From contig NZ_MUKP01000006.1 in assembly GCF_002081715.1 (NCBI RefSeq), positions 62,001 to 126,000 on the forward strand: a stretch of DNA of 64,000 nucleotides. The letters are read 5' to 3'. Position numbers and translations under genes: made by a program. Positions 1 to 8,725 of the stretch are shown here, in pieces; position 1 is the stretch's first letter, and each line of letters starts with the position of its first letter. Origin of the DNA: Nocardia donostiensis. GTDB taxonomy: Bacteria; Actinomycetota; Actinomycetes; Mycobacteriales; Mycobacteriaceae. The notes below the pieces were generated by a model. It saw only the letters and a program-made list of their open reading frames with translations. It ran no database searches and was not told the DNA's origin.

Positions 1-180
1 CGCGAGCTGTTGCACGGCTCGGAAGAGGGGATCGCGTCCAATACCCTCAGCGACCGACTCAAGCGTCTCGTCGCCGCCGGACTGCCCACCAAGGCCGACG
101 CCGGCCGCCATCGTGCCCGGTTTCCCGCTGGTCAGCCAGGGCTTCAACCTTTCCCGCGCAGGCAGCGACCTATAGGCCGA
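1..180 (+). pseudogene. HxlR-family regulator, partial or degenerate
   Basis: From base 1 the frame reads through a stretch containing SNTLSDRLKRLVAAGL, the recognition helix and start of the wing of HxlR-type winged-helix regulators. After about codon 30 the expected wing gives way to an Arg/Pro-rich reading typical of a wrong frame, so the gene seems frameshifted as well as cut by the window edge. The 5' part lies outside the window, so a complete gene cannot be excluded. No function can be assigned. Confidence 0.45.
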
Positions 181-196
181 CCAGGGATTTGCACTG

Positions 197-210
197 TTTG
201 CTAAACTTTG
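197..210 (+). promoter_or_regulatory. Motif shared by the arsR-like and pckG upstream regions
   Basis: TTTGCTAAACTTTG lies 62 bp before the ArsR start. A close copy, TTTTCTAAACTAAA, lies at 652-665 before pckG. Both sit in locally AT-rich DNA where a promoter or operator is expected. The likely reader is the ArsR protein encoded between them; this is inferred from position only. Confidence 0.35.
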
Positions 211-271
211 AAAGCAGCAGAGTCGGTGCCTCGCCAGGTGTACTGGTCGCCAGCAGAAGGGAGTGGCGCTG

Positions 272-601
272 ATGCCCGGGCCGCAGAGGCCGCTTTATCA
301 GATGAAGGCCGAGTTCTTCAAAACCCTCGGTCATCCGGTACGTATCCGGGTACTGGAGTTGCTGTGTCGCCGTGAGTACACGGTCGCCGAAATGCTCGGT
401 GAGATCGGGATCGAGGCGGCGAACCTGTCGCAGCAGTTGTCGATCCTGCGCCGCGCCGGCCTTGTCACCGCCCGCCGGGAGGGTCTGTCGGTCACCTACA
501 CGATCACCACTCCCGAGGTCGCCGAACTTCTCGCCGCGGCCCGCGCCATCCTCACCGGCGTGGTCGCCGGCCAGGCCGAGGCCCTCGAACAACCTGCCTG
601 A
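272..601 (+). CDS. ArsR-family winged-helix transcriptional regulator
   Basis: The 109-aa product is an ArsR-type winged helix: KAEFFKTLGHPVRIRVLELL, then the recognition region around NLSQQLSILRRAGLV and a wing with REGLSVTYTI. No cysteine cluster typical of metal-sensing ArsR proteins is seen, so the signal is probably not a metal. The ATG at 272 is preferred because AGAAGGGA ends 9 bases upstream; a GTG at 263 in the same frame lies too close to it. The gene sits 96 bp before pckG on the same strand and probably controls the pckG-sulP operon. ArsR regulators next to SulP transporters are a recurrent pairing. Confidence 0.85.
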   Translation: MPGPQRPLYQMKAEFFKTLGHPVRIRVLELLCRREYTVAEMLGEIGIEAANLSQQLSILRRAGLVTARREGLSVTYTITTPEVAELLAAARAILTGVVAGQAEALEQPA

Positions 602-651
602 CCCCTCGTCGAATCGGCTGCCCGGATGTGCGCACGGACACTGATTGCAGC

Positions 652-665
652 TTTTCTAAACTAAA
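652..665 (+). promoter_or_regulatory. Second copy of the CTAAACT motif before pckG
   Basis: TTTTCTAAACTAAA lies 32 bp before the pckG start and shares TT-N-CTAAACT with 197-210. It is a candidate ArsR operator or a -10-like element; the sequence alone does not separate these. Confidence 0.35.
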
Positions 666-697
666 TACCTTGCATCTTCGCGAAGGAGTAACTCGCC

Positions 698-2527
698 GTG
701 ACCAACCAGCCCACTGCCACCGGAATCGTGCCCGCACCGACCGACAACGAAGGCATCCAAGCCTGGGTGGCCGAGGTGGCCGAGCTCACCGCACCGGACC
801 GCATCGTGTTCTGCGACGGCTCCCCCGACGAATGGGACCGGCTCACTGGGCTGCTGGTGGACAAGGGCACGTTCGTGCCGCTGTCCACGAAGCCGAACTC
901 CTTCTGGTGCATCTCCGACCCCGAGGATGTCGCGCGGGTCGAGGACCGCACCTTCATTTGCTCGGAGAACGAGTCCGACGCGGGGCCGACGAACAACTGG
1001 GCCGATCCGGTCGACATGCGCACGATCATGACCGAGCACTACCGCGGTGCGATGGCAGGGCGGACCATGTACGTGATCGCGTTCTGCATGGGACCACTGG
1101 ATGCGGAGGATCCGAAATTCGGTGTGCAGATCACCGACTCGGAATATGTCGCGGTATCGATGCAGGTCATGACCCGCTCCGGTACTCCGGTATGGGAAAA
1201 GCTCACCACAGGAACCGATTTCGTCAAATGTCTGCACTCGGTCGGCGCACCCCTCGGTGCAGGGCAGCAGGACGTCGCCTGGCCGTGTGACAAGACGAAG
1301 TACATTACCCACTTCCCCGAGACCCGCACCATCTGGAGCTACGGCTCCGGGTACGGCGGCAACGCGTTGCTGGGCAAGAAGTGTTTCGCGCTGCGGATCG
1401 CATCGGTACTCGGCCGCGACGAGGGGTGGCTGGCCGAGCACATGCTGATTCTGAAACTCACCTCCCCGCAGGGGAAGACGCACTATGTCGCGGCAGCGTT
1501 CCCATCGTCGTGTGGCAAGACCAACCTCGCGATGCTGGAACCCGCCTTGCCGGGCTGGAAGGCTGAAACCGTCGGCGACGATATCGCGTGGATGCGGTTC
1601 GGTGCCGACGGCCGCCTGTATGCGGTGAACCCGGAGGCCGGTTTCTTCGGTGTCGCCCCGGGAACCGGGGCGAAGACGAACCCGAACGCGATCGTCACCA
1701 TCGATGCCGGCAATTCGATCTTCACCAATACGGCCCGCACCGACGATGGTGATGTCTGGTGGGAGGGGCTGACCGACGACAAGCCCGAACATCTGATCGA
1801 CTGGCGTGGCCAGGATTGGACACCGGATTCTGGAACCCCTGCAGCGCATCCGAATTCGAGGTACTGCACGCCGATAGAGCAGTGCCCGTCGGTAGCTCCG
1901 GAATGGAACGACCCGGCCGGGGTGCCGATCTCGGCGATTTTCTTCGGTGGTCGCCGTGCCACCACCATCCCGCTGGTGGCGGAGTCGTTCGATTGGGCGC
2001 ACGGCGTGTTCACTGCGTCGGTGCTGTCCTCGGAGACCACCGCCGCCGCCGCGGGCAAGGTCGGTGTGGTCCGACGGGACCCGATGGCGATGCTGCCCTT
2101 CCTGGGTTATCACGTCGGCGACTACTTCGCGCACTGGCTATCGATGGCCGACCGTGAGGGTGCGCAGTTGCCGAAGATCTTCCAGGTCAACTGGTTCCGC
2201 CGTGACACCGATGGCACATTCTTGTGGCCCGGCTTCGGCGACAATGTGCGCGTGCTGCGGTGGGCCCTGGATCGGATCGACGGAGCCGTGGACGCGGTCG
2301 AGACCCCGATCGGGTACGTGCCCACCGTCGAGGCGCTGGATCTGACCGGCCTCGACGAGAAAGAACGTGCGCTGGCCGCGCAGGCGCTGGCGGTGGACAC
2401 CGAGGAATGGGTGGTCGAGACGGCATCGATCGACGAGTGGTACGCCACCATCGGCGGCAACCGCCTTCCCGAACAATTGCGCGAGCAGCTGGCGGCGCTG
2501 AAACTGCGCCTGGCCAAGGCCCGGTGA
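698..2527 (+). CDS. pckG: Phosphoenolpyruvate carboxykinase (GTP)
   Basis: This cytosolic enzyme converts oxaloacetate and GTP to phosphoenolpyruvate, GDP and CO2, the first step of gluconeogenesis. The 609-aa length is normal for the GTP class. The active-site loop [11 protein letters not shown] covers residues 268-278 with Cys272 and the P-loop Lys274. [13 protein letters not shown] and FFGGRR are the expected metal and guanine-site segments. The GTG start follows CGAAGGAG by 9 bases. The stop TGA overlaps the GTG of the SulP gene (GTGA at 2524-2527), so the two are translationally coupled. No defect is seen. Confidence 0.97.
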   Translation: MTNQPTATGIVPAPTDNEGIQAWVAEVAELTAPDRIVFCDGSPDEWDRLTGLLVDKGTFVPLSTKPNSFWCISDPEDVARVEDRTFICSENESDAGPTNNWADPVDMRTIMTEHYRGAMAGRTMYVIAFCMGPLDAEDPKFGVQITDSEYVAVSMQVMTRSGTPVWEKLTTGTDFVKCLHSVGAPLGAGQQDVAWPCDKTKYITHFPETRTIWSYGSGYGGNALLGKKCFALRIASVLGRDEGWLAEHMLILKLTSPQGKTHYVAAAFPSSCGKTNLAMLEPALPGWKAETVGDDIAWMRFGADGRLYAVNPEAGFFGVAPGTGAKTNPNAIVTIDAGNSIFTNTARTDDGDVWWEGLTDDKPEHLIDWRGQDWTPDSGTPAAHPNSRYCTPIEQCPSVAPEWNDPAGVPISAIFFGGRRATTIPLVAESFDWAHGVFTASVLSSETTAAAAGKVGVVRRDPMAMLPFLGYHVGDYFAHWLSMADREGAQLPKIFQVNWFRRDTDGTFLWPGFGDNVRVLRWALDRIDGAVDAVETPIGYVPTVEALDLTGLDEKERALAAQALAVDTEEWVVETASIDEWYATIGGNRLPEQLREQLAALKLRLAKAR

Positions 2528-4188
2528 GCGTGCGCACGCTACTGCCGAACTGGTCGGAATGGAAACCGGCGGCCCGGGCGCCTGGCGCGGATCTGCTGTC
2601 GGGGTTGATCGTGGCGCTGGTCGCGTTGCCGCTGGCGCTGGGATTCGGCATCAGCTCCGGTCTCGGTGCCGCAGCGGGTTTGGCCACCGCGGTCGTCGCG
2701 GGTGTGGTGGCCGCCGTCTTCGGCGGCTCCCGGTTTCAGGTGTCAGGGCCGACCGGCGCGATGACGGTGGTGCTGGTGCCGATTTTCCACCAGCACGGAG
2801 GGAGCGGAGTGCTGGCGGTGGGGCTGCTGGCCGGCCTTGTGCTGGTGGTGCTCGCGGTCGCCGGGGTCGGCCGGGCTGTGCGGTACATGCCGGCCCCGGT
2901 GATCGAGGGGTTCACCGCGGGTATCGCCGTCGTGATCGCGCTGCAGCAGTTCCCGGCCGCCCTCGGTATCGCCCACGCCGAGGGTGAGAAGGTGTGGCAA
3001 TCCGCGGTCGACGCGGTGCGGCAATACCTGTCGCTCCCGCATCACATCACTTTGGCGACGGCGCTGGTCGTGGCCGCGATCGTGCTCGTTGGTGGCCGGT
3101 ATCTGCCGAAGCTGCCGTTCGCGCTGCTCGCTGTCGCCGCCGCCACGATCGCCGATCAGGCATTCGGCCTGGACCTCACCCCGATCGGGGACATCCCGTC
3201 CGGGCTGCCCGCCCCCACCCTGGAATTCGTCCATCTCGACCAACTCGGATCGCTGATCGCACCGGCCCTCGCGGTCGCGGCCCTGGCCGCGCTGGAATCG
3301 CTGCTGTCGGCGACCGCCGCGGACTCGATGACTGTCGGCGCGCGCCACAACCCGGACCGGGAACTGTTCGGGCAGGGCTTGGCCAATATCGCCGCACCCC
3401 TGTTCGGTGGGGTTCCGGCCACCGGTGCGATCGCTCGCACCGCGGTCAACGTCCGCTCCGGCGCCCGCACCCGGCTCTCGGCCCTCACCCATGCGGTGGT
3501 GCTGGCGGCGATCATCTACCTCGCCGCGCCGCTGGTTGCCGATATCCCGCTCGCCGCGCTGGCCGGGGTGCTGCTGGCGACCACCGTACGCATGGTCGAA
3601 ACCGCATCGCTGGCCGCAATAGCTCGCGCCTCCAAAGGGGACGCCGCCATCATGGCCGTCACCTTCGCCGTCACTGTCGCCTTGGACCTGGTCACCGCAG
3701 TCGCTGTCGGCGTGGGCATCGCGATCGTGCTGGCGTTGCGGCAGGTCGCGAAAGAAGCACGCCTGCAACAGATCCCACTCGAAAGGCCGGTCGACACTAC
3801 CGATCACCTAGCCGAGGAGCACGAGTTGCTGCACGAACATATCGTGGCCTACCGTCTCGACGGGCCGCTGTTCTTCGCCGCGGCCCACCGGTTCCTCCTC
3901 GAATTGGCGGAGGTGTCGGACGTGGATGTGGTCATTCTGCGCATGTCGCATGTCACCGCGCTCGACACCACCGGCGCCCTGGTGCTCAAAGACGTGATCG
4001 GAAAACTCGAACACCGTCACATCACCGTGCTCATGTCCGGGCTGCGCGCTGATCACCGTCGTCAGCTGTCGGCCATCGGCGCACTGCCGGCCGGCGAAAT
4101 GAGGACCTTCGAACACACCTCCGAAGCCATCGCCTACGCTCGCGGTCGAGTGCTGGACCTGGTCGAGGTCGAGGAGCCGTGCCGATAA
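2524..4188 (+). CDS. SulP-family anion transporter with C-terminal STAS domain
   Basis: The 554-aa product has a membrane region of 10-14 segments (residues about 20-410). [11 protein letters not shown] lies in the conserved SulP core, followed by [17 protein letters not shown] and [22 protein letters not shown] cytoplasmic STAS domain follows at about 445-545 ([27 protein letters not shown]). SulP proteins carry sulfate, bicarbonate or dicarboxylates. Coupling to a CO2-releasing enzyme makes bicarbonate or a C4 acid plausible substrates, but this is inference. The frame is open upstream inside pckG, yet the GTG at 2524 is the only start that fits the overlap. The end overlaps the next gene by 10 bases. 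Confidence 0.9.
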   Translation: MSVRTLLPNWSEWKPAARAPGADLLSGLIVALVALPLALGFGISSGLGAAAGLATAVVAGVVAAVFGGSRFQVSGPTGAMTVVLVPIFHQHGGSGVLAVGLLAGLVLVVLAVAGVGRAVRYMPAPVIEGFTAGIAVVIALQQFPAALGIAHAEGEKVWQSAVDAVRQYLSLPHHITLATALVVAAIVLVGGRYLPKLPFALLAVAAATIADQAFGLDLTPIGDIPSGLPAPTLEFVHLDQLGSLIAPALAVAALAALESLLSATAADSMTVGARHNPDRELFGQGLANIAAPLFGGVPATGAIARTAVNVRSGARTRLSALTHAVVLAAIIYLAAPLVADIPLAALAGVLLATTVRMVETASLAAIARASKGDAAIMAVTFAVTVALDLVTAVAVGVGIAIVLALRQVAKEARLQQIPLERPVDTTDHLAEEHELLHEHIVAYRLDGPLFFAAAHRFLLELAEVSDVDVVILRMSHVTALDTTGALVLKDVIGKLEHRHITVLMSGLRADHRRQLSAIGALPAGEMRTFEHTSEAIAYARGRVLDLVEVEEPCR

Positions 4189-4565
4189 CCGAGCGTACAA
4201 AACCATCTCTTGCGCAACGTATCCGCTACATTTGCGGCGATACCCTGCCGGAATCGATGTCCGAGTGGGTGATCAACGACCTCACCGGGCCCGCCGCAAC
4301 CCGCCGCTACCTGCTGCGCATCCTCGTCCCGGTCATCGCGCCACTGTGCCTTTTCCTGCTCCTGCCCGGCCCGCTGTGGATGGGCCTGGCCATGATGGCG
4401 CTGCTATATCTGCCACTGATCTACTTCACTGCCGCGCTCATGTACGTCTACCGCCGACACCGGCTGTCCAAACACGGCCTCGACCCCGCCCTCGCCGACA
4501 CTCGCAGAGGCCAGCGCGCTGCCGCCGAACGCGAAGCCTACGAACGCCGCCACGGCCGAGCCTGA
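4179..4565 (+). CDS. DUF5313-type small membrane protein
   Basis: A 128-aa protein with an amphipathic N-terminus (RIRYICGDTLPESMSEWVINDLTG) matching the DUF5313 family of mycolic-acid actinobacteria. Two close membrane segments follow at about residues 45-63 and 66-88, then a basic tail. Function unknown. The GTG start lies inside the last codons of sulP, so it is probably the third cistron of the pckG-sulP operon. The family assignment is from remembered consensus. Confidence 0.75.
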   Translation: MPITERTKPSLAQRIRYICGDTLPESMSEWVINDLTGPAATRRYLLRILVPVIAPLCLFLLLPGPLWMGLAMMALLYLPLIYFTAALMYVYRRHRLSKHGLDPALADTRRGQRAAAEREAYERRHGRA

Positions 4566-4809
4566 CCCGATGCTCAGAGATGCTCGATGATTGCGAATTT
4601 TCTGAGATAGCCATCTGACGTCGACCCTCCGAGAGTGAGACGATCCCGGTGACTTCCCTTTTCGACCCCACTGCCGACAACGACCCGCCGCGCTCGGCAG
4701 GGCCTTTCCCAGTGGTGTCGGAGTCGCGGTCGTGATGGTGTCTCGCCCGGGGAGCCCACACCCGCCACCAGCCGATCGAAACCCATGTCCTCGCAGAGGG
4801 AGAACATCC

Positions 4810-5175
4810 ATGGTCACCCCTAACCACCTACGCACCCGCCGACCACACCACACCACCCGGACACCGCAGCCACACATGCGGCCGGACCGAGAGCGGCGGA
4901 TGCACGCGATCCTCGACTTGGAACGTCGCATCAGCACCCTGGAGCTCCCCCAACTGGGGTATTCCACCGTGTCCGAACACGCCGAAACACACGTACTCGA
5001 CTCGACCACCCTCGCCGTCGTCATGCGCTGCACCCACAACACCGCCATAGTCGAACACGCCATCCGCGCCCAGAACGACCACACCATCGACATCAGCACC
5101 GACCGCGACATCCTCACCGTCACTCTCCGACCTCGTCACCGTGCCGCTGGCACCGCCGAACGGCCGATGCCGTGA
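4810..5175 (+). CDS. Hypothetical protein
   Basis: A 121-aa product rich in His, Thr and Arg at the N-terminus, followed by a more ordered stretch (RMHAILDLERRISTLELPQL, then alternating hydrophobic residues to the end). AGAGGGA lies 8 bases before the ATG. No family is recognised. The C-terminal half looks like a small alpha/beta fold, and third-position GC is as high as in its neighbours, which supports coding. It lies 244 bp after the DUF5313 gene and may have its own promoter. Confidence 0.55.
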   Translation: MVTPNHLRTRRPHHTTRTPQPHMRPDRERRMHAILDLERRISTLELPQLGYSTVSEHAETHVLDSTTLAVVMRCTHNTAIVEHAIRAQNDHTIDISTDRDILTVTLRPRHRAAGTAERPMP

Positions 5176-5292
5176 GGTGATCGTCGCTGAGCCACCAGGT
5201 CAGGAGTCGACGCGGTCGAAGCGGCCGCCACAGGGGAGGTCAGGCAGTATGCCGAGTGCTCGAATGCCCGAATCAAAGGACATTGGAGCGAA

Positions 5293-5850
5293 ATGAATTC
5301 ACAGTCAGCTTTACTCGTCATCGACGTCCAGAACGGGTTCATCAACGAGCATTCGCGCCATGTCGTGCCGATTATCCGAGAGCTGGTCCAGCAGTGGACC
5401 AAGACCAGCCACACCGCGCTCTTCACCCGATACCACAACTACGAGGGGTCTCCCTACCAGAGGCTCATCGGGTGGAACAAGCTTCGTAACGCGCCCCGAA
5501 CAGATCTGGCCCCGAACTCCAACCGTACGCCGAGACAGCGACGGCGAGGATACTCGACAAGAGGACCTACACGGCCTCGACCGACGAAGGTCGCGAACTA
5601 CTGGCCGGATACACCGACCTGACCTCTGCGGTATCGCCACTGACGGGTGTGTCTTCAAGACAGCACTGGATGCCTTCGACGGCGGCTACACCCCTTAGGT
5701 CATCAAAGATGCCTGCGCATCCAACGCAACCAGGCATTCGGCCACCGAGGTCCATCAGTCTGCCCTCATGCTGATGTCGCGCCTGATCGGCTCCGGCCAA
5801 CTCATCCAGTCGGCTGCCGTAGCGTCAGCCTTGCAGACATCGTCTGCGCA
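5293..5850 (+). pseudogene. Isochorismatase-family hydrolase, frameshifted
   Basis: The first frame begins with SALLVIDVQNGFINEHSRHV, the N-terminus of isochorismatase-like cysteine hydrolases with the catalytic Asp in VIDVQ. Similarity then moves to another frame (ETATARILDKRTYTASTDEG) and again to a third that carries the nucleophile region CGIATDGCVFKTALDAFDGG. That frame hits TAG at about 5696 where the family continues with V-x-DACAS, and the remaining C-terminal helix follows the stop. At least two frameshifts and a nonsense codon mean no active enzyme is made. Confidence 0.8.
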
Positions 5851-5981
5851 TCTGCACAGCGCATAGCGGGCGCCAACACACGTCATCTACTCACTCACGG
5901 TCGTTGCCGAATTTAGCTATACAGGATCAAGAGAGCCTGCGGCGGCGCATGCGCGCCGCCGCCGCGCTACGACGCGCAACC

Positions 5982-6032
5982 GCTGTCGTGCCGTCGCCGC
6001 GACCGACGCGCTCGCGGCGACGGCACGACAGC
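5982..6032. repeat. Perfect 20-bp inverted repeat with 11-bp loop
   Basis: The arm GCTGTCGTGCCGTCGCCGCG at 5982-6001 is exactly complementary to 6013-6032. A perfect 20-bp stem is much longer than a usual intrinsic terminator. It could be a small-element end pair, a structured RNA or a recombination target. Confidence 0.85.
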
Positions 6033-6044
6033 GCCACCAGTAGA

Positions 6045-6067
6045 GCCCCGATCCGATCGGGGCGATT
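6045..6067 (+). terminator. Rho-independent-like terminator
   Basis: GCCCCGA and TCGGGGC form a 7-bp stem (6045-6051 and 6057-6063) with a 5-base loop, followed by GATTTT. It faces out of the isochorismatase pseudogene on the plus strand. Confidence 0.55.
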
Positions 6068-6224
6068 TTGGGATAACAGGGAAGCGTGGGCACGACGAGT
6101 GCCGTACCCGGCTTACCTCCCGCAGTCGATCACGAATTGGCCGGCTATCCGCCCGGTCGACCGGCTGTGGTCCCGTCCGTCTGCCCCAGGTTTTTCCACC
6201 TACACGCAGTGGCCGGTAGCCGAC

Positions 6225-6515
6225 TCAGACACAGACACCATCCTTGGCAATACCCTCTGCTCCATCAGGCTTCGTGCATCCAGTGCCGTCAGGGAGATTC
6301 ACAAAGATGGGCTTCTCACCGTTTTTCACGCACTTCACCTTTGCCGGACGTGGTATGACCATGTTGGTGGTGTCGGCGTGGCGGGCTGGGTTCACCCTTT
6401 GGCAGGCCGCCTCGGCATCGGAGGCCCAATCGGCAGCGGCCGGCGCCGCGGTGAAGACGAGAAATGCTCCGGCGACCAGCGAAGCGCGAACCCACGGTGC
6501 ACATATCTTCGACAT
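6225..6515 (-). CDS. Small secreted protein of unknown function
   Basis: A 96-aa precursor. The N-terminus (MSKICAPWVRASLVAGAF, then a hydrophobic run to AAPAAADW) is a typical Sec signal peptide with a likely AxA cleavage near residue 28. The mature part has about 68 residues and four cysteines (ACQRV, KCVKN, GTGCTK, DGVCV), consistent with two disulfides. The frame is open further upstream, but the signal peptide fixes the start near 6515. No family is recognised. Confidence 0.65.
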   Translation of the reverse strand: MSKICAPWVRASLVAGAFLVFTAAPAAADWASDAEAACQRVNPARHADTTNMVIPRPAKVKCVKNGEKPIFVNLPDGTGCTKPDGAEGIAKDGVCV

Positions 6516-6973
6516 GATCGACAAGCTAGCGGACGAAACGATCTTGACCGGTCTCTTGCCGCAAATCGGCGAAGGCAGATACCTTGGGTCAACAACTGTG
6601 CGACCTCCGGCCGCGTGGCCCTGCTGACTGGTGGCCTGCATTGTGTTCCCACGCCCCTCCAGCGTCAAGGGCGCCTATCGGCGTCACTGCGTGATGGCTC
6701 GCCCCCCTTGACCCGGAGCCTCTACGCGAGAAGGGCAGTCCCTATGGGGCAGGCGGGTAGTCAGTCCCCAGTGTGCAGCCCACCACCCAGCAGAGCCAAC
6801 CACGGACCCAGACATGCGAAATCGGCGAGCAACCACGTGCCCACCGATGAATTACGAGCGGGACCAGAACGGGACCACACGTTACGAACGGCGGCGAACT
6901 ACCCGCAAGTCACCGCATAATTGCGAACTATCAGAAACACCCTCTGAGCTGGGCTGATGACTCCCCACCCGAC
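6516..6973. other. Region without identifiable genes
   Basis: No frame here reads like a known protein on either strand. It ends at the tRNA-Pro fragment, so it may be part of the integrated or deleted segment that left that fragment. Confidence 0.5.
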
Positions 6974-7015
6974 CTGGGGGTCAGGTGGTCGCAGGTTCAA
7001 ATCCTGTCAGTTCGA
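6974..7015 (+). repeat. 3' half of a tRNA-Pro(GGG) gene, probable attachment-site remnant
   Basis: The anticodon loop CTGGGGG (6974-6980), anticodon 3' stem TCAGG, variable loop TGGTC, T-arm GCAGG-TTCAAAT-CCTGT (6991-7007), acceptor 3' strand CAGTTCG and discriminator A are all present in order. The 5' half (acceptor, D-arm, anticodon 5' stem) is absent. A clean 3' half starting in the anticodon loop is the usual product of tyrosine-recombinase integration into a tRNA gene. No integrase or intact tRNA-Pro lies in the window. Confidence 0.75.
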
Positions 7016-7349
7016 CAAGAACATGCAGGTCACGCCTCCTCGGGCGGTTGTCCGGGGGCGCTGTTCTGCATGATTCCCAAACTTTCCCCAAAATTGGACG
7101 AGACTCGCCCAAACCTTGACACTGGCCATCAGCAGGCAACCCAATCAGCAGCACCCCCAGCGAACCTCCAGCATCCAACCATCCTTCTGCCCCTTCTCCA
7201 CCACAAACATGTGGATGCTCACCATCGGCCGCGGCTCAGCGCGAGTGCTCTCCGGAGTCGGAAATACCTTGGCAGCAAAGGGTTTCCACCCAACCTGCTG
7301 GGTCAGGTCGATATCGTATAGGTGTCATCAGTACCAGCAGGGAGGGGTG

Positions 7350-8435
7350 ATGACGATGCTCGTCATCGCTAATAAATCCAAATCCGGCACAGAAGAGCGG
7401 GTATTCAAGTGGCTGGAGGGGTGGGTGGGGGACTACAAAATCCCCGGCATCGCTATCACGAACTCCTACGTCGCTGGTCAGGAAGTGGACCTGATCATCA
7501 TCACCCCGTACACCACCGTCGCGATCGAGATCAAAGGCACCGATCCCGAGGTACCCACCGACGGTGTTCTGATCTGCACATCGAACCGCCGGTGGGAAGT
7601 CCCCGAGTTCGTCGGCGACCCGGTCCACGTGCGCGCCAAGGACACCACCCCTTACGAGCAGGCCCGCGACGGAGCGCTGAAGCTCAGGCGTGTGGTCGAC
7701 CAGGTGGGCGGCACCGCATATGTCCGCGGCTTGGTGGTCGTGGTCCCTCCGCGGCGCTCGAATATGAAGCTCGAGAAGAGGTCGGCACCGGACGGCTGCC
7801 ATGTGCTGCTCTGCGAGAACCACAACCCACTCCGTGCCTGGTTCCATAACGCCCACCGCCAAGGCGACATCGTTTGGACCGCGGAACAGGCATACGCACT
7901 GATCGACGCACTCGAATGCGGTGATCGCACCACCGTCGACGCACTGGCTGAGGAAGGCTTCCCACGCCAGCATGCCCACACTCTGCTTACCGCACCCCCG
8001 CCAGTTCCGAAGCCTGCACCTCCACGTCCGGCTGCAGCGCCCGTTCTCCCTGCCCCGACCCCGGCGTCACGTCCTACGGCCCCGCCCCAGCCGGACCGGG
8101 TAACGGACCTCGGTCATAGTTCCGTCGAGACGACGTCGTGGCCGGGAATGGCGCGACCGTCCGTCCCGGCCTCCGCCGGTAGACGAGGGTGGCACCAAAC
8201 CGCTGCCGCCATCGCCATGATCGCGGTGTTCGGCGGCGCGCTGTGGTTGCTGACCCTCACTGGTCGTGAGGCCGAACCCCAGCGAGTCAGCGATGAGCAG
8301 CAGATCAGCACGGTCGAGGAGGAAACACCGACACCGCCTGCACCAGCGCCGATGCCCGCGCCACCAGCTCCTGCCCCGCCAGCTCCTGCTCCGTCTGTGA
8401 ACGAGGGTTGTTTCCCCTTCCAGCCGAACTGCTGA
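7350..8435 (+). CDS. NERD-domain protein with a transmembrane anchor and Pro-rich tail
   Basis: The 361-aa product starts with a nuclease-related (NERD) domain: GTEERVFKWL, then GQEVDLIIITP and VAIEIKG, giving the acidic residues Glu45, Asp47, Glu60 and Lys62 expected of the nuclease-like core. A Pro-rich linker (about 215-260) leads to one membrane segment (about 282-303). A Pro/Ala-repeat tail ends in CFPFQPNC, a likely small disulfide loop. If the N-terminus is cytosolic, the tail is extracytoplasmic. GGAGGGG precedes the ATG at 7350; an ATG two codons later is also possible. It lies 334 bp from the tRNA-Pro remnant and may be island cargo. Substrate unknown. Confidence 0.8.
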   Translation: MTMLVIANKSKSGTEERVFKWLEGWVGDYKIPGIAITNSYVAGQEVDLIIITPYTTVAIEIKGTDPEVPTDGVLICTSNRRWEVPEFVGDPVHVRAKDTTPYEQARDGALKLRRVVDQVGGTAYVRGLVVVVPPRRSNMKLEKRSAPDGCHVLLCENHNPLRAWFHNAHRQGDIVWTAEQAYALIDALECGDRTTVDALAEEGFPRQHAHTLLTAPPPVPKPAPPRPAAAPVLPAPTPASRPTAPPQPDRVTDLGHSSVETTSWPGMARPSVPASAGRRGWHQTAAAIAMIAVFGGALWLLTLTGREAEPQRVSDEQQISTVEEETPTPPAPAPMPAPPAPAPPAPAPSVNEGCFPFQPNC

Positions 8436-8725
8436 TCGTTCCTCACAAGTGAGCGGGAGCGAGTTCGGCTCAGCCCCTGCTGCTCTGCCGTCCGAACAGT
8501 TCGGGCGTAGTTCTGGTGGTGTCGGCGCCATCGGCAGAGGGTGAGGGCGCGGGCTGGGTGCAGGACTATCGCCAGGAGACGGCGGGCGTCGGCGACTGTG
8601 ATCGACCCCAGCCCGCATGGGCTTTTGACGGCGATAGCAGTAAGTGTCCCGCTCGCCGTCGTGCGCCCGTGTGGGATGGCGGCGAACCGGCAGGTAGCCC
8701 GGTCTACCGGGGCAGCTGGTGGTGC

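Larger units (their letters stand above)
5851..6224. other. Intergenic region with two strong hairpins
   Basis: No convincing gene. A GC-rich reading frame on the plus strand has a codon pattern unlike a real gene. The region holds the two inverted repeats listed separately (5982-6032 and 6045-6063). Confidence 0.6.

Noticed and set aside
656..2134. Long minus-strand open frame of about 490 codons opposite pckG
   Set aside because: It is antisense to a complete PEP carboxykinase, has no family pattern and an Arg/Gly/His-rich composition typical of GC-driven shadow frames.
5904..6920. Plus-strand frame of about 340 codons
   Set aside because: It crosses a perfect inverted repeat and the small secreted gene on the other strand, and its composition is not protein-like.
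6981..7178. Minus-strand peptide ending in LTGFEPATT
   Set aside because: This is the well-known false translation of the complement of a tRNA T-arm; it belongs to the tRNA-Pro fragment.
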